A stretch of DNA of 64,000 nucleotides from an uncultured Pseudomonadota bacterium (GTDB lineage: Bacteria; Myxococcota_A; UBA796; SXON01): NCBI GenBank assembly GCA_903844155.1, contig CAIMSU010000232.1:1-64000 (forward strand), in the 5' to 3' direction. The position numbers and the translations under genes are program-made. The notes beneath the pieces were generated by a model. That model was not told the DNA's origin. It worked only from the letters and a program-made list of their open reading frames with translations, and ran no database searches. Below, one piece after another: positions 22,533 to 31,020 of this stretch. How positions within the stretch are numbered: position 1 is the first letter of the stretch; the number at the start of each line of letters is the position of its first letter.

Positions 22533-22566
22533 GCGTCAGCGGGGGTGACGATCCCCGCGCTGACGC
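22533..22566 (+). promoter_or_regulatory. strong hairpin in the alaS leader
   Basis: GCGTCAGCGGGG and CCCCGCGCTGACGC pair through 12 bp with a 2-nt (GC) bulge and a 7-nt loop, 30 nt before the alaS ATG. No T-run follows, so a simple terminator is unlikely. A translational or attenuation role, or a protein-binding palindrome, is possible. Confidence 0.45.
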
Positions 22567-22596
22567 TTAGAAGCCGCCTCCTCCCGGGTCTCGTCC

Positions 22597-25260
22597 ATGT
22601 CCGCCCCCTTCTTGTCCTCCGCCGAAGTCCGCAGCCGATACCTCCGCTTCTTCGAGAAGTACGGGCACTCGATCCAGCCCTCCGGACCGCTGGTGATCCC
22701 CAACGACCCGACGCTCTTCTTCGCGAACGCCGGCATGGTGCAGTTCAAGGACGTGTTTTTGGGCCGCGATCCTCGGCCCTACACGCGCGCGACGACCTCG
22801 CAGAAGTGCCTGCGCGTCTCTGGCAAGCACAACGATCTCGAGAATGTCGGCCACACCGCCCGCCATCACACGTTCTTCGAGATGCTGGGAAACTTCAGCT
22901 TCGGCGACTATTTCAAGCGCGAGGCCATCCGGTTCGCCTGGGAGTTCCTGACCGGCAGCCGCGACGCTGGAAACCTCCAGATCGACCCCGACCGCCTCTG
23001 GGTCACGGTCTACGAGGAGGACGACGAGGCCCTCGCCATCTGGCGCGACGAGGTCGGCGTGCCGCCGGCCCGCATCCAGAAGCTCGGCAAGAAGGACAAC
23101 TTCTGGCAGATGGGCGACACCGGGCCCTGCGGACCGTGCACCGAGATCCACTACGACCACGGCCCCGCCATCTCGAACGATCTCCGCGGACCTGCCGGCG
23201 AAGATCCCCGCTATGTCGAGATCTGGAACCTCGTGTTCATGCAGTACGACCGCTCGGCCGACGGCGTCCTCACCCCCCTCCCGCGCCCCAGCATTGACAC
23301 GGGCTCCGGCCTCGAGCGCGTCTGCGCCGTCGTTCAGGGCGTCTACTCCAACTACGACACCGACGTGTTCCTGCCGATCCTGCACCGTGGCGCCGGCCTC
23401 GCGGGCCACACCTACGGCACCGACCCCGCCATCGACGTCGCGTTGAAGGTCATCGCGGATCACAGCCGCGCAGCAGCCTTTCTCATCGCCGAAGGGGTGA
23501 TGCCGTCCAACATCGGGATTGGGTACGTGCTGCGGCGCATCATGCGGCGGGCCATCCGTTACGGCGTGAAGATCGGGCTGAAGCCGGGCTTCTACACCGA
23601 GACTGTCGACGCCGTCATCGCGCACGTCGGCAGCGCGTACCCCGAGCTGACCGAGCGGGCCGGGTTCATCCGGGATGTGACCCACGCGGAGGAGGAGCGG
23701 TTCGCCGCGACGTTGGGCCGCGGGATGGTCGTCCTCGAAAAAGAGCTGGAGACAAGCCCGACGTTGGTCCGTGGCCCGGTCGCGTTCCAGCTCGCAGACA
23801 CATACGGGTTTCCGCTCGACCTGACCGAGATGATCGCGTCCGAGCGTGGTGCCACGGTCGACGAGCCGGGATTCAAGACGTTGCTCGCCGAGCAGAAGGC
23901 AAAAGGCCGGGCGGCCTGGAAGGGCGCAGGCGGGGCGTTCGTCGAGGGCGTCTGGTTGCCGCTGGCGCAGCGCTCGCCGACGACGTTCACCGGGTACGAC
24001 GCCGAGAAGGGCGAGGGGACAGTCGTGGCGGTGGTCAGCGAAGGGGCGCTGGTGACGACCGCACACACGGGCGAGGAGGTCGCCGTTGTATTGGATCGGA
24101 CGCCGTTCTACGCCGAGTCGGGCGGCCAGGTCGGGGACGTCGGCCGGCTGCTTGGCGCGGGCTTTGAGGCAGCAGTCACCGAGACCTCCAAGCCGACGGG
24201 CGATCTGCACGTCCACCACGTCACGATCACGTCGGGGACGGTCCGGGTTGGCGACGTCGTCGTCGCGGAGGTGGACCACGCGGCGCGCTCGCAGACCCGC
24301 GCGAACCACAGCGCGACGCACCTGCTGCACGCGGCGCTTCGCGAGGTCCTCGGCACGCATGTCACCCAAAAAGGCTCGCTGGTCGGGCCGGATCGGCTGC
24401 GTTTCGACTTCGCGCACCACAAGGCGATGTCATCGGCCGAGCTGCGCGCGGTCGAGGATCGCGTCAACGAGCAGATCCGGCTCAACAACCCCGTCACCAC
24501 CGAGGTTCTGGCGATCGCGGACGCCCGTGACGCCGGCGCGATGGGCTTGTTCGGCGAGAAGTACGGCGACCGCGTGCGTGTGTTGACGATGGGGCCGTAC
24601 TCCAAGGAGCTGTGCGGTGGCACGCACGCCACTCGTACCGGCGATATCGGCTTGTTCAAGCTGGTCTCCGAGGCGGGGATCGCGGCCGGGATCCGGCGCG
24701 TCGAGGCGCAGACCGGGCTCGGTGCGTTGAGTTGGGTGCACAGTCAGGAGGACGGGGTGCGGGCACTGGCGACGGCGCTGAAGTCCCCGGCGGCTTCCGA
24801 GAACGCGCTGGCGCGGATCCTGGAGAGCGTCGAGCAGTTGCAGGAGGCGCGCGCGAGGCTGCAGCGAGAGTTGGAGGCGGCGAAGCGGGAGCTTGTCCAA
24901 CTCAAGGCGGGCGACCTGACCAAGGCGGCGGTCGTCGTCGACGGGGTCAAGGTGCTCGCGGCGGAGATGGAGGTCGACGCGAAGACCCTGCGAGAGGAGG
25001 CCGAGCGGCTCCGGGATCAGCTAGTGAGCGGGATCGTCGTGCTCGCCGCGAAGGACGAGGGCGGCGTGAAGCTCGTCGTCGCCGTCTCCAAGGATCTCGC
25101 GGGGGCAAGGTACAACGCGGGTAAGCTCGCGGGGGCGCTGGCCGCCATTGTCGGCGGGCGAGGGGGCGGTCGCCCGGACGTGGCGCAGGCGGGTGGGACG
25201 GACGCGTCGAAGCTGGCGGAGATGCTGGCGAAGGTGTCGGACCTGATCGCGGCCGGCTGA
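22597..25260 (+). CDS. alaS: alanyl-tRNA synthetase
   Basis: 887 residues, normal length for bacterial AlaRS. The class II catalytic core has LVIPNDPTLFFANAGMVQFK, TTSQKCLRVSGKHNDLENVG and HHTFFEMLGNFSFGDYFK. The editing domain carries zinc ligands in NHSATHLLH (His571, His575) and CGGTH (Cys673, His677). A C-terminal helical/DHHA1 domain ends in GRGGGRPDVAQAGG. It charges tRNA-Ala and deacylates mischarged Ser/Gly. Monocistronic in appearance. Confidence 0.97.
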   Translation: MSAPFLSSAEVRSRYLRFFEKYGHSIQPSGPLVIPNDPTLFFANAGMVQFKDVFLGRDPRPYTRATTSQKCLRVSGKHNDLENVGHTARHHTFFEMLGNFSFGDYFKREAIRFAWEFLTGSRDAGNLQIDPDRLWVTVYEEDDEALAIWRDEVGVPPARIQKLGKKDNFWQMGDTGPCGPCTEIHYDHGPAISNDLRGPAGEDPRYVEIWNLVFMQYDRSADGVLTPLPRPSIDTGSGLERVCAVVQGVYSNYDTDVFLPILHRGAGLAGHTYGTDPAIDVALKVIADHSRAAAFLIAEGVMPSNIGIGYVLRRIMRRAIRYGVKIGLKPGFYTETVDAVIAHVGSAYPELTERAGFIRDVTHAEEERFAATLGRGMVVLEKELETSPTLVRGPVAFQLADTYGFPLDLTEMIASERGATVDEPGFKTLLAEQKAKGRAAWKGAGGAFVEGVWLPLAQRSPTTFTGYDAEKGEGTVVAVVSEGALVTTAHTGEEVAVVLDRTPFYAESGGQVGDVGRLLGAGFEAAVTETSKPTGDLHVHHVTITSGTVRVGDVVVAEVDHAARSQTRANHSATHLLHAALREVLGTHVTQKGSLVGPDRLRFDFAHHKAMSSAELRAVEDRVNEQIRLNNPVTTEVLAIADARDAGAMGLFGEKYGDRVRVLTMGPYSKELCGGTHATRTGDIGLFKLVSEAGIAAGIRRVEAQTGLGALSWVHSQEDGVRALATALKSPAASENALARILESVEQLQEARARLQRELEAAKRELVQLKAGDLTKAAVVVDGVKVLAAEMEVDAKTLREEAERLRDQLVSGIVVLAAKDEGGVKLVVAVSKDLAGARYNAGKLAGALAAIVGGRGGGRPDVAQAGGTDASKLAEMLAKVSDLIAAG

Positions 25261-25411
25261 CCGTGGGGCTGGTCGCGGCGGGGGTTGTTCCCCGGGTCCT
25301 GCCGCATGACGGACAACGGTGGCGCGGGCCTACGCGCGGGGCTAGAAGCGGCGCGGCCTGCGCATGTGCGCGGTCGTCCCACCCTCTCAGACCCGATTCC
25401 GGAGCCCCAAA

Positions 25412-26194
25412 ATGAACGTCAAAGGCATGAACATCCTCGTCACCGGCGGCGCTTCTGGAATGGGGCGTGCGTTTGTCCTCGCGCTCGCAAAGGATGGCGC
25501 GAACGTCGCCTTCTGCGACGTCAACGACGCCGGCATCGCGGAGACCACTGCGATGGCTGCCGAGTTCGGCACGAAGGTCGTCGGCTTCAAGGCCAACGTC
25601 GCCGATGAGGCCGAAGTCGTCGCCCTCGTCAAGAACGCGGCGGACGCTCTCTCGTCGGGCGGAGCGGGCGGGCTGAACGGCCTCGTCAACAACGCCGGCA
25701 TCTTCCGGGACGGCCTGATCGTCAAGGTCGACAAGGAGACCGGCGCCGTCATCAAGTTCCCGCTGTCGAAGTGGAACGACGTCCTCGGCGTCGACCTCAC
25801 CGGCCCCTTCCTCCTCACTCGTGAGTTCGCCGCCCAGGTCATCGAGCGCAAGCCCGGGCCCGCCGTCGTCGTCAACATCTCCTCGATCGCGCGCTACGGC
25901 AACCGCGGCCAGGGTAACTACTCGGCCGCCAAGGCCGGACTTGTCGCCGACACCCGCGTCTGGTCGCTCGAGCTCGCGCCCTACGGCATCCGCACTGGCG
26001 CCATCGCGCCCGGCTTCGTCGACACGCCCATCCTCGCCGGCATGAAGCCCGAGGCGTTCGAAGCGATGGTCAAGCCCGTGCCGCTCAAGCGCGTCGGCAC
26101 GCCCGGCGAGATCTACGCGGGCGTGAAGTTCATCCTCGAATGCGACTATTTCACCGGTCGCTGCATCGACATCGATGGTGGGCTCAACGTCTGA
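25412..26194 (+). CDS. short-chain dehydrogenase/reductase (SDR)
   Basis: 260 residues from the ATG at 25412 (GGAG upstream). Rossmann Gly motif TGGASGMGRA (about 10-19), NNAG near 98, catalytic Ser in NISSIAR, and YSAAKAG (Tyr/Lys) near 170, followed by the PGFVDTP loop and a C-terminal DGGLNV. CDVNDAG after the second strand, with an acidic residue, points to NAD(H). Classical SDRs of this type include 3-hydroxyacyl-CoA dehydrogenases (HSD10-like), which also have an AGGL-like insertion. Convergent, 7 bp from the SPFH gene. The 25261-25411 gap shows nothing else. Confidence 0.88.
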   Translation: MNVKGMNILVTGGASGMGRAFVLALAKDGANVAFCDVNDAGIAETTAMAAEFGTKVVGFKANVADEAEVVALVKNAADALSSGGAGGLNGLVNNAGIFRDGLIVKVDKETGAVIKFPLSKWNDVLGVDLTGPFLLTREFAAQVIERKPGPAVVVNISSIARYGNRGQGNYSAAKAGLVADTRVWSLELAPYGIRTGAIAPGFVDTPILAGMKPEAFEAMVKPVPLKRVGTPGEIYAGVKFILECDYFTGRCIDIDGGLNV

Positions 26195-26200
26195 GGGCCT

Positions 26201-27169
26201 TCAGGCGCCATGCCCCGGCGTCTTGGGCGGCAGCGGCGCGACGGGGATGCGCGCCATGCCCATCATGTGCTTCATCGTGTCCTGCATGTTCTCGGGCGAG
26301 CCGTCGAGGAAGAGGATGTTGCCCTTGCCGAATTCGGCGAAGTGCTTGATGGACTCGGTCCACATCGAGAACAGGATGAAGCTGACGTCGAGGTTCGCCT
26401 TGGCCATCTCGGCGGCGGCCTCGGTCATGCCCTTCGCCACCTCGGCGCGGAACAGCGCGATGCCCTGACCGCGCAACTGCGCGGCTTGACGCTCGGCTTC
26501 TGCCGCGATCTTGATGGCGTTCCCCTCGGCCTCGGCACCCTTCGTCTTGGTGATGAGCAGCGCCTGCCCTTCGTTCTCGGCGGCGGCCTTGAGGTTGGAC
26601 GACGCCACGACCTTCGCCATCGACCGGCTGATCTCCTCGTCAAAGCCGATGTCGTTGATCTGCAGGTCGATGAGGTGGTAGCCCCAGCTCGCGAGCGCGT
26701 GGTCCAGCTGGTCTTTGACCGAGTCGATGATCTCGCGGCGAAGCGCGAGGATCTCCGACTGCTTCTTCGTGGCGACGAACGCGCGCACCGAGCCCTCGAC
26801 CGACCGCGTCAGCGCGACCATGAACGAGCGCTCGTCGACGAACTTGAACGCGACGTTCAGGATGGTGTCCTCTTCGGAGTTCAGCACCGAGTAGAGCAAC
26901 ATCGCCTTGAAGTGCACGTTGGCCTGGTCAAAGGTGATCGCCTGAAAGACGAGCTCGACCGACTGGTTTTGCAGCGACAGCCGCTTGGCCGCGCCCTCGA
27001 TGATCGGGAGCTTGAAGTTCAGCCCTGCGCGCTGCACCCGCGCGAATTTGCCGAAGCGGGTCAGCACGATGACCGTGCCCTGCGCGACCACCGTGAAGCA
27101 CCCTCCGAGCAGGATCAGGGCGAAGAACCCGCCAAACATCAACATTCCGAGCACGACGACGATGTCCAT
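26201..27169 (-). CDS. SPFH/Band 7 (stomatin/HflK-like) protein
   Basis: 322 residues. One N-terminal membrane hairpin (VVVLGMLMFGGFFALILLGGCFTVV), then the SPFH domain (GTVIVLTRFGKFARVQRAGLNFKLP; VDERSFMVALTRSVEGSVRAFV; INDIGFDEEISRSMAKVV), and an Ala/Glu-rich coiled coil (NLKAAAENEGQALLITKTKGAEAEGNAIKIAAEAERQAAQ). Such proteins scaffold membrane microdomains or control proteases such as FtsH. No partner NfeD gene adjoins. Confidence 0.88.
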   Translation of the reverse strand: MDIVVVLGMLMFGGFFALILLGGCFTVVAQGTVIVLTRFGKFARVQRAGLNFKLPIIEGAAKRLSLQNQSVELVFQAITFDQANVHFKAMLLYSVLNSEEDTILNVAFKFVDERSFMVALTRSVEGSVRAFVATKKQSEILALRREIIDSVKDQLDHALASWGYHLIDLQINDIGFDEEISRSMAKVVASSNLKAAAENEGQALLITKTKGAEAEGNAIKIAAEAERQAAQLRGQGIALFRAEVAKGMTEAAAEMAKANLDVSFILFSMWTESIKHFAEFGKGNILFLDGSPENMQDTMKHMMGMARIPVAPLPPKTPGHGA

Positions 27170-27225
27170 GAATCAACCTCTGCAGAAAAAAGGGTGGAAG
27201 GACGCGGAGGGTAACCGCATTCGGT

Positions 27226-27828
27226 TCAGTTGGTGAACGCCGGACAGTCCTGGTCGCACGTGAGGTTCGTGCCATCCAACGGGCAGGAAAGCGTGCCGAA
27301 GTCGCAGTCGGCGACGAACGCGGTGGCGCCATCGTCGGAACAGCAGGCGACGACGCCCCAGCCTTCGCAGGCGTCGTGCGGCGCGCAGCAGATCGACCCG
27401 ACGCCGTACGCGGCCGAGCACTCGTCGCCGTTTGGCGTGTACCAGCCCTGCGTGGCCCCACAGCCGCCGATGGGCGCGCAGACGCCCCCGCTGGCCGCGC
27501 AGGTGCTCCCGGAGGCTGCGGGCGGGGGTGGGACGCAACAGTACCCGGGGCCGTCCGAGAAGGTGCACTCGCCGTCGAACGCGGACTGGAGCGTGCCGTC
27601 CGCGCACGCCGCCTGGTCGGAGACGCAGACCCCGCCGGCCCCTGCACACCCCGGTGCGTCGGGCTGGCCAAGCTCGTTGTCCATGTCCTGGCAGGTCGCG
27701 GTGTCGATCTGCCCGCTGTCGTGGCCGCTGTCGCCGGTGTCGGTGCCGCTGTCGACGGGCGTGTCCTTCGTTGGATTGCACGCGACGAGCGCGAGAATGG
27801 CGACGACGGCTGCGAGAGAGGCGCGCAT
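27226..27828 (-). CDS. Cys-rich lipoprotein with Asp/Thr linker
   Basis: 200 residues. Signal MRASLAAVVAILALVAC with a lipobox Cys17, then a low-complexity linker (VDSGTDTGDSGHDSG) and about 18 further Cys in short repeats (CADGTLQSAFDGECTF, CCVPPPP, GDECSAAYGVGSICC, CDQDCPAF). Multiple disulfides suggest a surface-exposed stable domain. No family recognised; similar Asp/Thr linkers occur in the proteins at 38672 and 45136. The function is unknown. Confidence 0.7.
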   Translation of the reverse strand: MRASLAAVVAILALVACNPTKDTPVDSGTDTGDSGHDSGQIDTATCQDMDNELGQPDAPGCAGAGGVCVSDQAACADGTLQSAFDGECTFSDGPGYCCVPPPPAASGSTCAASGGVCAPIGGCGATQGWYTPNGDECSAAYGVGSICCAPHDACEGWGVVACCSDDGATAFVADCDFGTLSCPLDGTNLTCDQDCPAFTN

Positions 27829-27861
27829 GGGAATCCCGGTTTCCCTCCCGCTAACCGGCCG

Positions 27862-30189
27862 TCAGCCCGTCGCCCGCCGCTCCACCTTCCCCATCGCCCC
27901 CGCGAGCACGGCCGCGAGCGCGTACGCCGCCAGCGCCAGCACAAAACCCTCGCTGTACCCCCACATCCGCGCGACAAGCACCGTCCCCAGGCTCGCGACG
28001 ACGCTCATCCAGCCGTTGATCGCCCAGGCCCACGGCACCAGCGGGCTCGCGACGTCGGGCAGCGCCCGCATCCCCACGGGGAACGGCATCCCCATCGCAA
28101 AACCAAGGGGCAACAACAACAATCCGGTCACCACGCAGCGCGCCAGCAGCGGCCAGGTCAGGGCCGTCGCGTAGAGCAGCGGCGGGACCACGAAGGCCTG
28201 GAAGGCACCCAGGATCACCACGGCGATCAGCACCTGGCGCAGCTTTTGGACGGGCACGCGGTCGGCGTACAGACTGCCCGCGCCCGAGGACACCAGCATC
28301 GCCAGCACCACGACCGTGATTGCATAGGTTGGATGACCGACAAACAGGACCAGCGCGTGGATGAGCACCGTCTCGACCGCCAGGTAGCCGTACCCGAGGC
28401 ACGCAACGTACGCGAGCGCCGCCCCGCCGCCCTTCAACGTCGCGACCTCGCTCCGGCCCCGAAGCGCCCAGGGAACCGCCAGAAGCAGCGCCCCGGCCGC
28501 GAACACGACCGCGCATTGCACCACGATCGACCGCCACATCACCGCCAGCGGCTTCTCCGTCTCGCCCGCGGCGTGCGTCCACGCCTCCTTCAGCGTCGCC
28601 CCAACGATGCTCGGGCTGTCCTGGTAGGGGTGGTCGTCGGTCATGGCCGGCTCGTTCATCACGTGCTTCCAGGCCGATCCTGGGCCGGTCGCGGCGGGGT
28701 CGAGCGTCAGCTTCAGCCCGAACTTGTCGACGAGCGCGATGAGCGCTGCGTGCTCATCTTCCGTCCACGCGCGGGGGCGGGCGAGGAGGACCGAGCTGTT
28801 TCCTTCGACAAAAGCGATGTTCTTCCAGGGGTCCTTCACGCCGCGGCCGACGAGGGAGGCCACACAGGCCCGGACGATCTCGTCCGTTTGCGAGCCCTTG
28901 CCGAACGAGAGCATGCCGTCCGGGTTCAGGTGCGCAAAATAGTCGTCGAACGCCTGGGATGTCTCCAGGAGTGCAGGGGACCAGACGTTGGAAAGCAAGC
29001 CGGCCGAGGACCACAGGTTCGCGTGCACCATCTGGATGACGTCGAACTTCTCGGTCGCGCGCAAAATGGCCGCGCGACCGTCCGAATGCACGCGGACGGT
29101 GTCGCCATGCGTGTACGGGTTGACGTCGTTGTCCGGCCAGCGCGTGGCGACGATGTCGAAGATCTCCGAGGCGATGTCGACGGCCATGATGTGGGTGTGG
29201 CCGAAGGACTGGGCGACGGCGACGTCCGGACCGGCCGAGGCGGCGAGGATGGCGCCGTGGGTGGTCGGCGGGATGAGCTGCCACACCATCGACCGGTTTG
29301 CGCCGAGGGCGTGCTTGGTCACGTCTGCCCTGGTGCGGACGACCTCGGAAGCGGACGAATTGTCGAGGAGGACGAAGGCTTCCTTCGGTCGTTGGAGCAC
29401 GGAGAGGCGGGTCAACGGCGTCCACATCGACGAGACGATCTCCTCCTCCTTGAAGCCCGCGGCGCGGCTGATCTTCAGCACCTCGGTGTGCAGGGAGAGG
29501 CCGACGAGCCCGAGGCTGACGACGCCCGCAATCGCCGGCGCAACGACCGAGGCACCACCCGCGCGAGACAGCAGGAACCCGGACAGCGCGCAAGCGGCCA
29601 GCACGACAAAAACCACGTCGGGACCTGCGAGAGCGCCGAGCAACGGGAGAAAGACGGCAGCACCGGCGGCGGCGCCGAGCAGATCCGCGGCGTAGAGCCT
29701 GGAGATGTCCGCCTTCCGACGCTGGAACAGCCCTGCGAAAACCAGTCCGGCGCTGGCGAAGGGTGCGGCGAGGACGGGCAACAACGCGGCGAACCACCAG
29801 GGGTTCAGCAGATCATCCTTGATGTAGGAGCGGTCCTGGTAGCCCTCGACGGGCGTCTCCAGGTACTTCAGCACCGGGAAGTAGAGGACGGCAAGCACTG
29901 CCGCGAGCGTGAGCGCCCCCTGCACCAGGGAGAGCAGTCCGAGCCGGCGTTCCAGGCCCGTTTCTGGGATGAGCGAGGGCCGAAGGTGCTGGGCGAGCGC
30001 CCCGGCCGCGATGCCGCAGAGCGCCAGCGCGAGCGCGAGGTGCGCAAAGTCCGCGAACAGCACCACGGCGAAGAGCCGCGTCAGCAGCAGCTCGTAGAGC
30101 AGGAGCGCGAAGGAGAGGAGGAACGCCGCAGTGGCGAGAGGCCGGAGGGGAGCATCGACGGGCGACATTGGATTCTGATCAGGGGGCAC
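27862..30189 (-). CDS. membrane-embedded spermidine-synthase-like protein
   Basis: 775 residues. About eight N-terminal TM helices (LLSFALLLYELLLTRLFAVVLF ...) and a further set at the C-terminus (about 530-770) flank a central soluble Rossmann-like domain: DVAVAQSFGHTHIMAVDIASEIFD, VHSDGRAAILRATEKFDVIQM, PDGMLSFGKG. This resembles spermidine/spermine synthase-like aminopropyl- or methyltransferases fused to membrane domains in delta-lineage bacteria. The canonical GGGDG loop is not evident, so catalysis is uncertain. Possibly modifies a membrane or envelope substrate. Confidence 0.72.
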   Translation of the reverse strand: MPPDQNPMSPVDAPLRPLATAAFLLSFALLLYELLLTRLFAVVLFADFAHLALALALCGIAAGALAQHLRPSLIPETGLERRLGLLSLVQGALTLAAVLAVLYFPVLKYLETPVEGYQDRSYIKDDLLNPWWFAALLPVLAAPFASAGLVFAGLFQRRKADISRLYAADLLGAAAGAAVFLPLLGALAGPDVVFVVLAACALSGFLLSRAGGASVVAPAIAGVVSLGLVGLSLHTEVLKISRAAGFKEEEIVSSMWTPLTRLSVLQRPKEAFVLLDNSSASEVVRTRADVTKHALGANRSMVWQLIPPTTHGAILAASAGPDVAVAQSFGHTHIMAVDIASEIFDIVATRWPDNDVNPYTHGDTVRVHSDGRAAILRATEKFDVIQMVHANLWSSAGLLSNVWSPALLETSQAFDDYFAHLNPDGMLSFGKGSQTDEIVRACVASLVGRGVKDPWKNIAFVEGNSSVLLARPRAWTEDEHAALIALVDKFGLKLTLDPAATGPGSAWKHVMNEPAMTDDHPYQDSPSIVGATLKEAWTHAAGETEKPLAVMWRSIVVQCAVVFAAGALLLAVPWALRGRSEVATLKGGGAALAYVACLGYGYLAVETVLIHALVLFVGHPTYAITVVVLAMLVSSGAGSLYADRVPVQKLRQVLIAVVILGAFQAFVVPPLLYATALTWPLLARCVVTGLLLLPLGFAMGMPFPVGMRALPDVASPLVPWAWAINGWMSVVASLGTVLVARMWGYSEGFVLALAAYALAAVLAGAMGKVERRATG

Positions 30190-30225
30190 GCGGCGGGCTA
30201 ACCCAGCGGTCGGCTACGTTGCCGC

Positions 30226-30489
30226 ATGGTCCTCCTCCTGACGCTACTGGCCTGCCGCGACGCCACCGTCGTCAGCGCGTGCGACGAGGACCCCGCGAAT
30301 TGCGTGACGTGCATCGACGACGGTCAGTGCGTGCTGATGGGCAACCCCTGCCTGTCGACTGTCTACTGCGCTGAGCAGGATCTCCAGCTTTCAACCATCG
30401 ACATCGGCTGCACATCAAACGCTGAGTACACCTGGCCGCCGCCGTCGTCATGCACCTGCCAAGCCAACCGCTGCGCGCCAACGCCGTGA
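30226..30489 (+). CDS. small Cys-rich lipoprotein
   Basis: 87 residues. The N-terminus MVLLLTLLACRDATV has a very short signal with lipobox LLAC (Cys10). Eight more Cys occur in CDEDPANCVTC, GQCVLMGNPC, VYCAEQD and SSCTCQANRC, a small-disulfide-domain pattern. No family is recognised. Its stop overlaps the GTG of the alkylguanine transferase gene (GTGA), an odd partner for an exported protein. Confidence 0.65.
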   Translation: MVLLLTLLACRDATVVSACDEDPANCVTCIDDGQCVLMGNPCLSTVYCAEQDLQLSTIDIGCTSNAEYTWPPPSSCTCQANRCAPTP

Positions 30490-30977
30490 AGCACCCGTCC
30501 GGCGAGCGTGCCCGCTGCGTACATCCCACGCCCCTCGGCCCGATGCAGCTCGTCGCCGATGAAGCTGGCCTTCAGACGGCTGTATTCCTCGACGACGCCG
30601 TGCCCGACCCTGCCGAGAGGTCGCCCATCCTCGACCAGGCCCGCACGGAGCTGGATGCCTACTTCGCCGGCACGCTCATGCCGTTCGCCACGCCGCTCTC
30701 TCTCGCTGGAACGCCCTTCCAACGCCGTGTCTGGGCCGTCCTGACGACCCTTCCGTACGGTCGCACGACGACCTACGGCGCCATCGCCGCGACCCTTGGG
30801 GATCCGCGCTGCGTCCGCGCGGTCGGCACGGCAAACGGCGCAAACCCGGTCGCGCTTTTTGTTCCCTGCCACCGGGTGATCGGCGGGGACGGTTCCCTCG
30901 TCGGCTACGCGGGGGGGATCGAGCGGAAAGCCGCGTTGCTGCGGCTGGAAGGGGTGGGGAACCCGCTCTTTCGCTGA
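30486..30977 (+). CDS. ogt: methylated-DNA-[protein]-cysteine S-methyltransferase
   Basis: 163 residues from a GTG in a GTGA overlap with the preceding lipoprotein gene; an ATG at 30450 is an alternative. The N-terminal part TPLGPMQLVADEAGL is typical of Ogt. The C-terminal DNA-binding/active domain has TPFQRRVWAVLTTLPYGRTTTYGAIAATLG, the acceptor Cys motif PCHRVIGGDGSLVGYAGG. It repairs O6-methylguanine and O4-methylthymine by suicidal alkyl transfer. Confidence 0.92.
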   Translation: MKHPSGERARCVHPTPLGPMQLVADEAGLQTAVFLDDAVPDPAERSPILDQARTELDAYFAGTLMPFATPLSLAGTPFQRRVWAVLTTLPYGRTTTYGAIAATLGDPRCVRAVGTANGANPVALFVPCHRVIGGDGSLVGYAGGIERKAALLRLEGVGNPLFR

Positions 30978-31020
30978 CGCTCTCGCCATCCGCGCGCGGG
31001 CGCGGGCTACGCTCGCGCGC

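Noticed and set aside
22567-24420. 617-codon minus-strand open frame
   Set aside because: Antisense shadow of alaS, which has every AlaRS motif on the plus strand.
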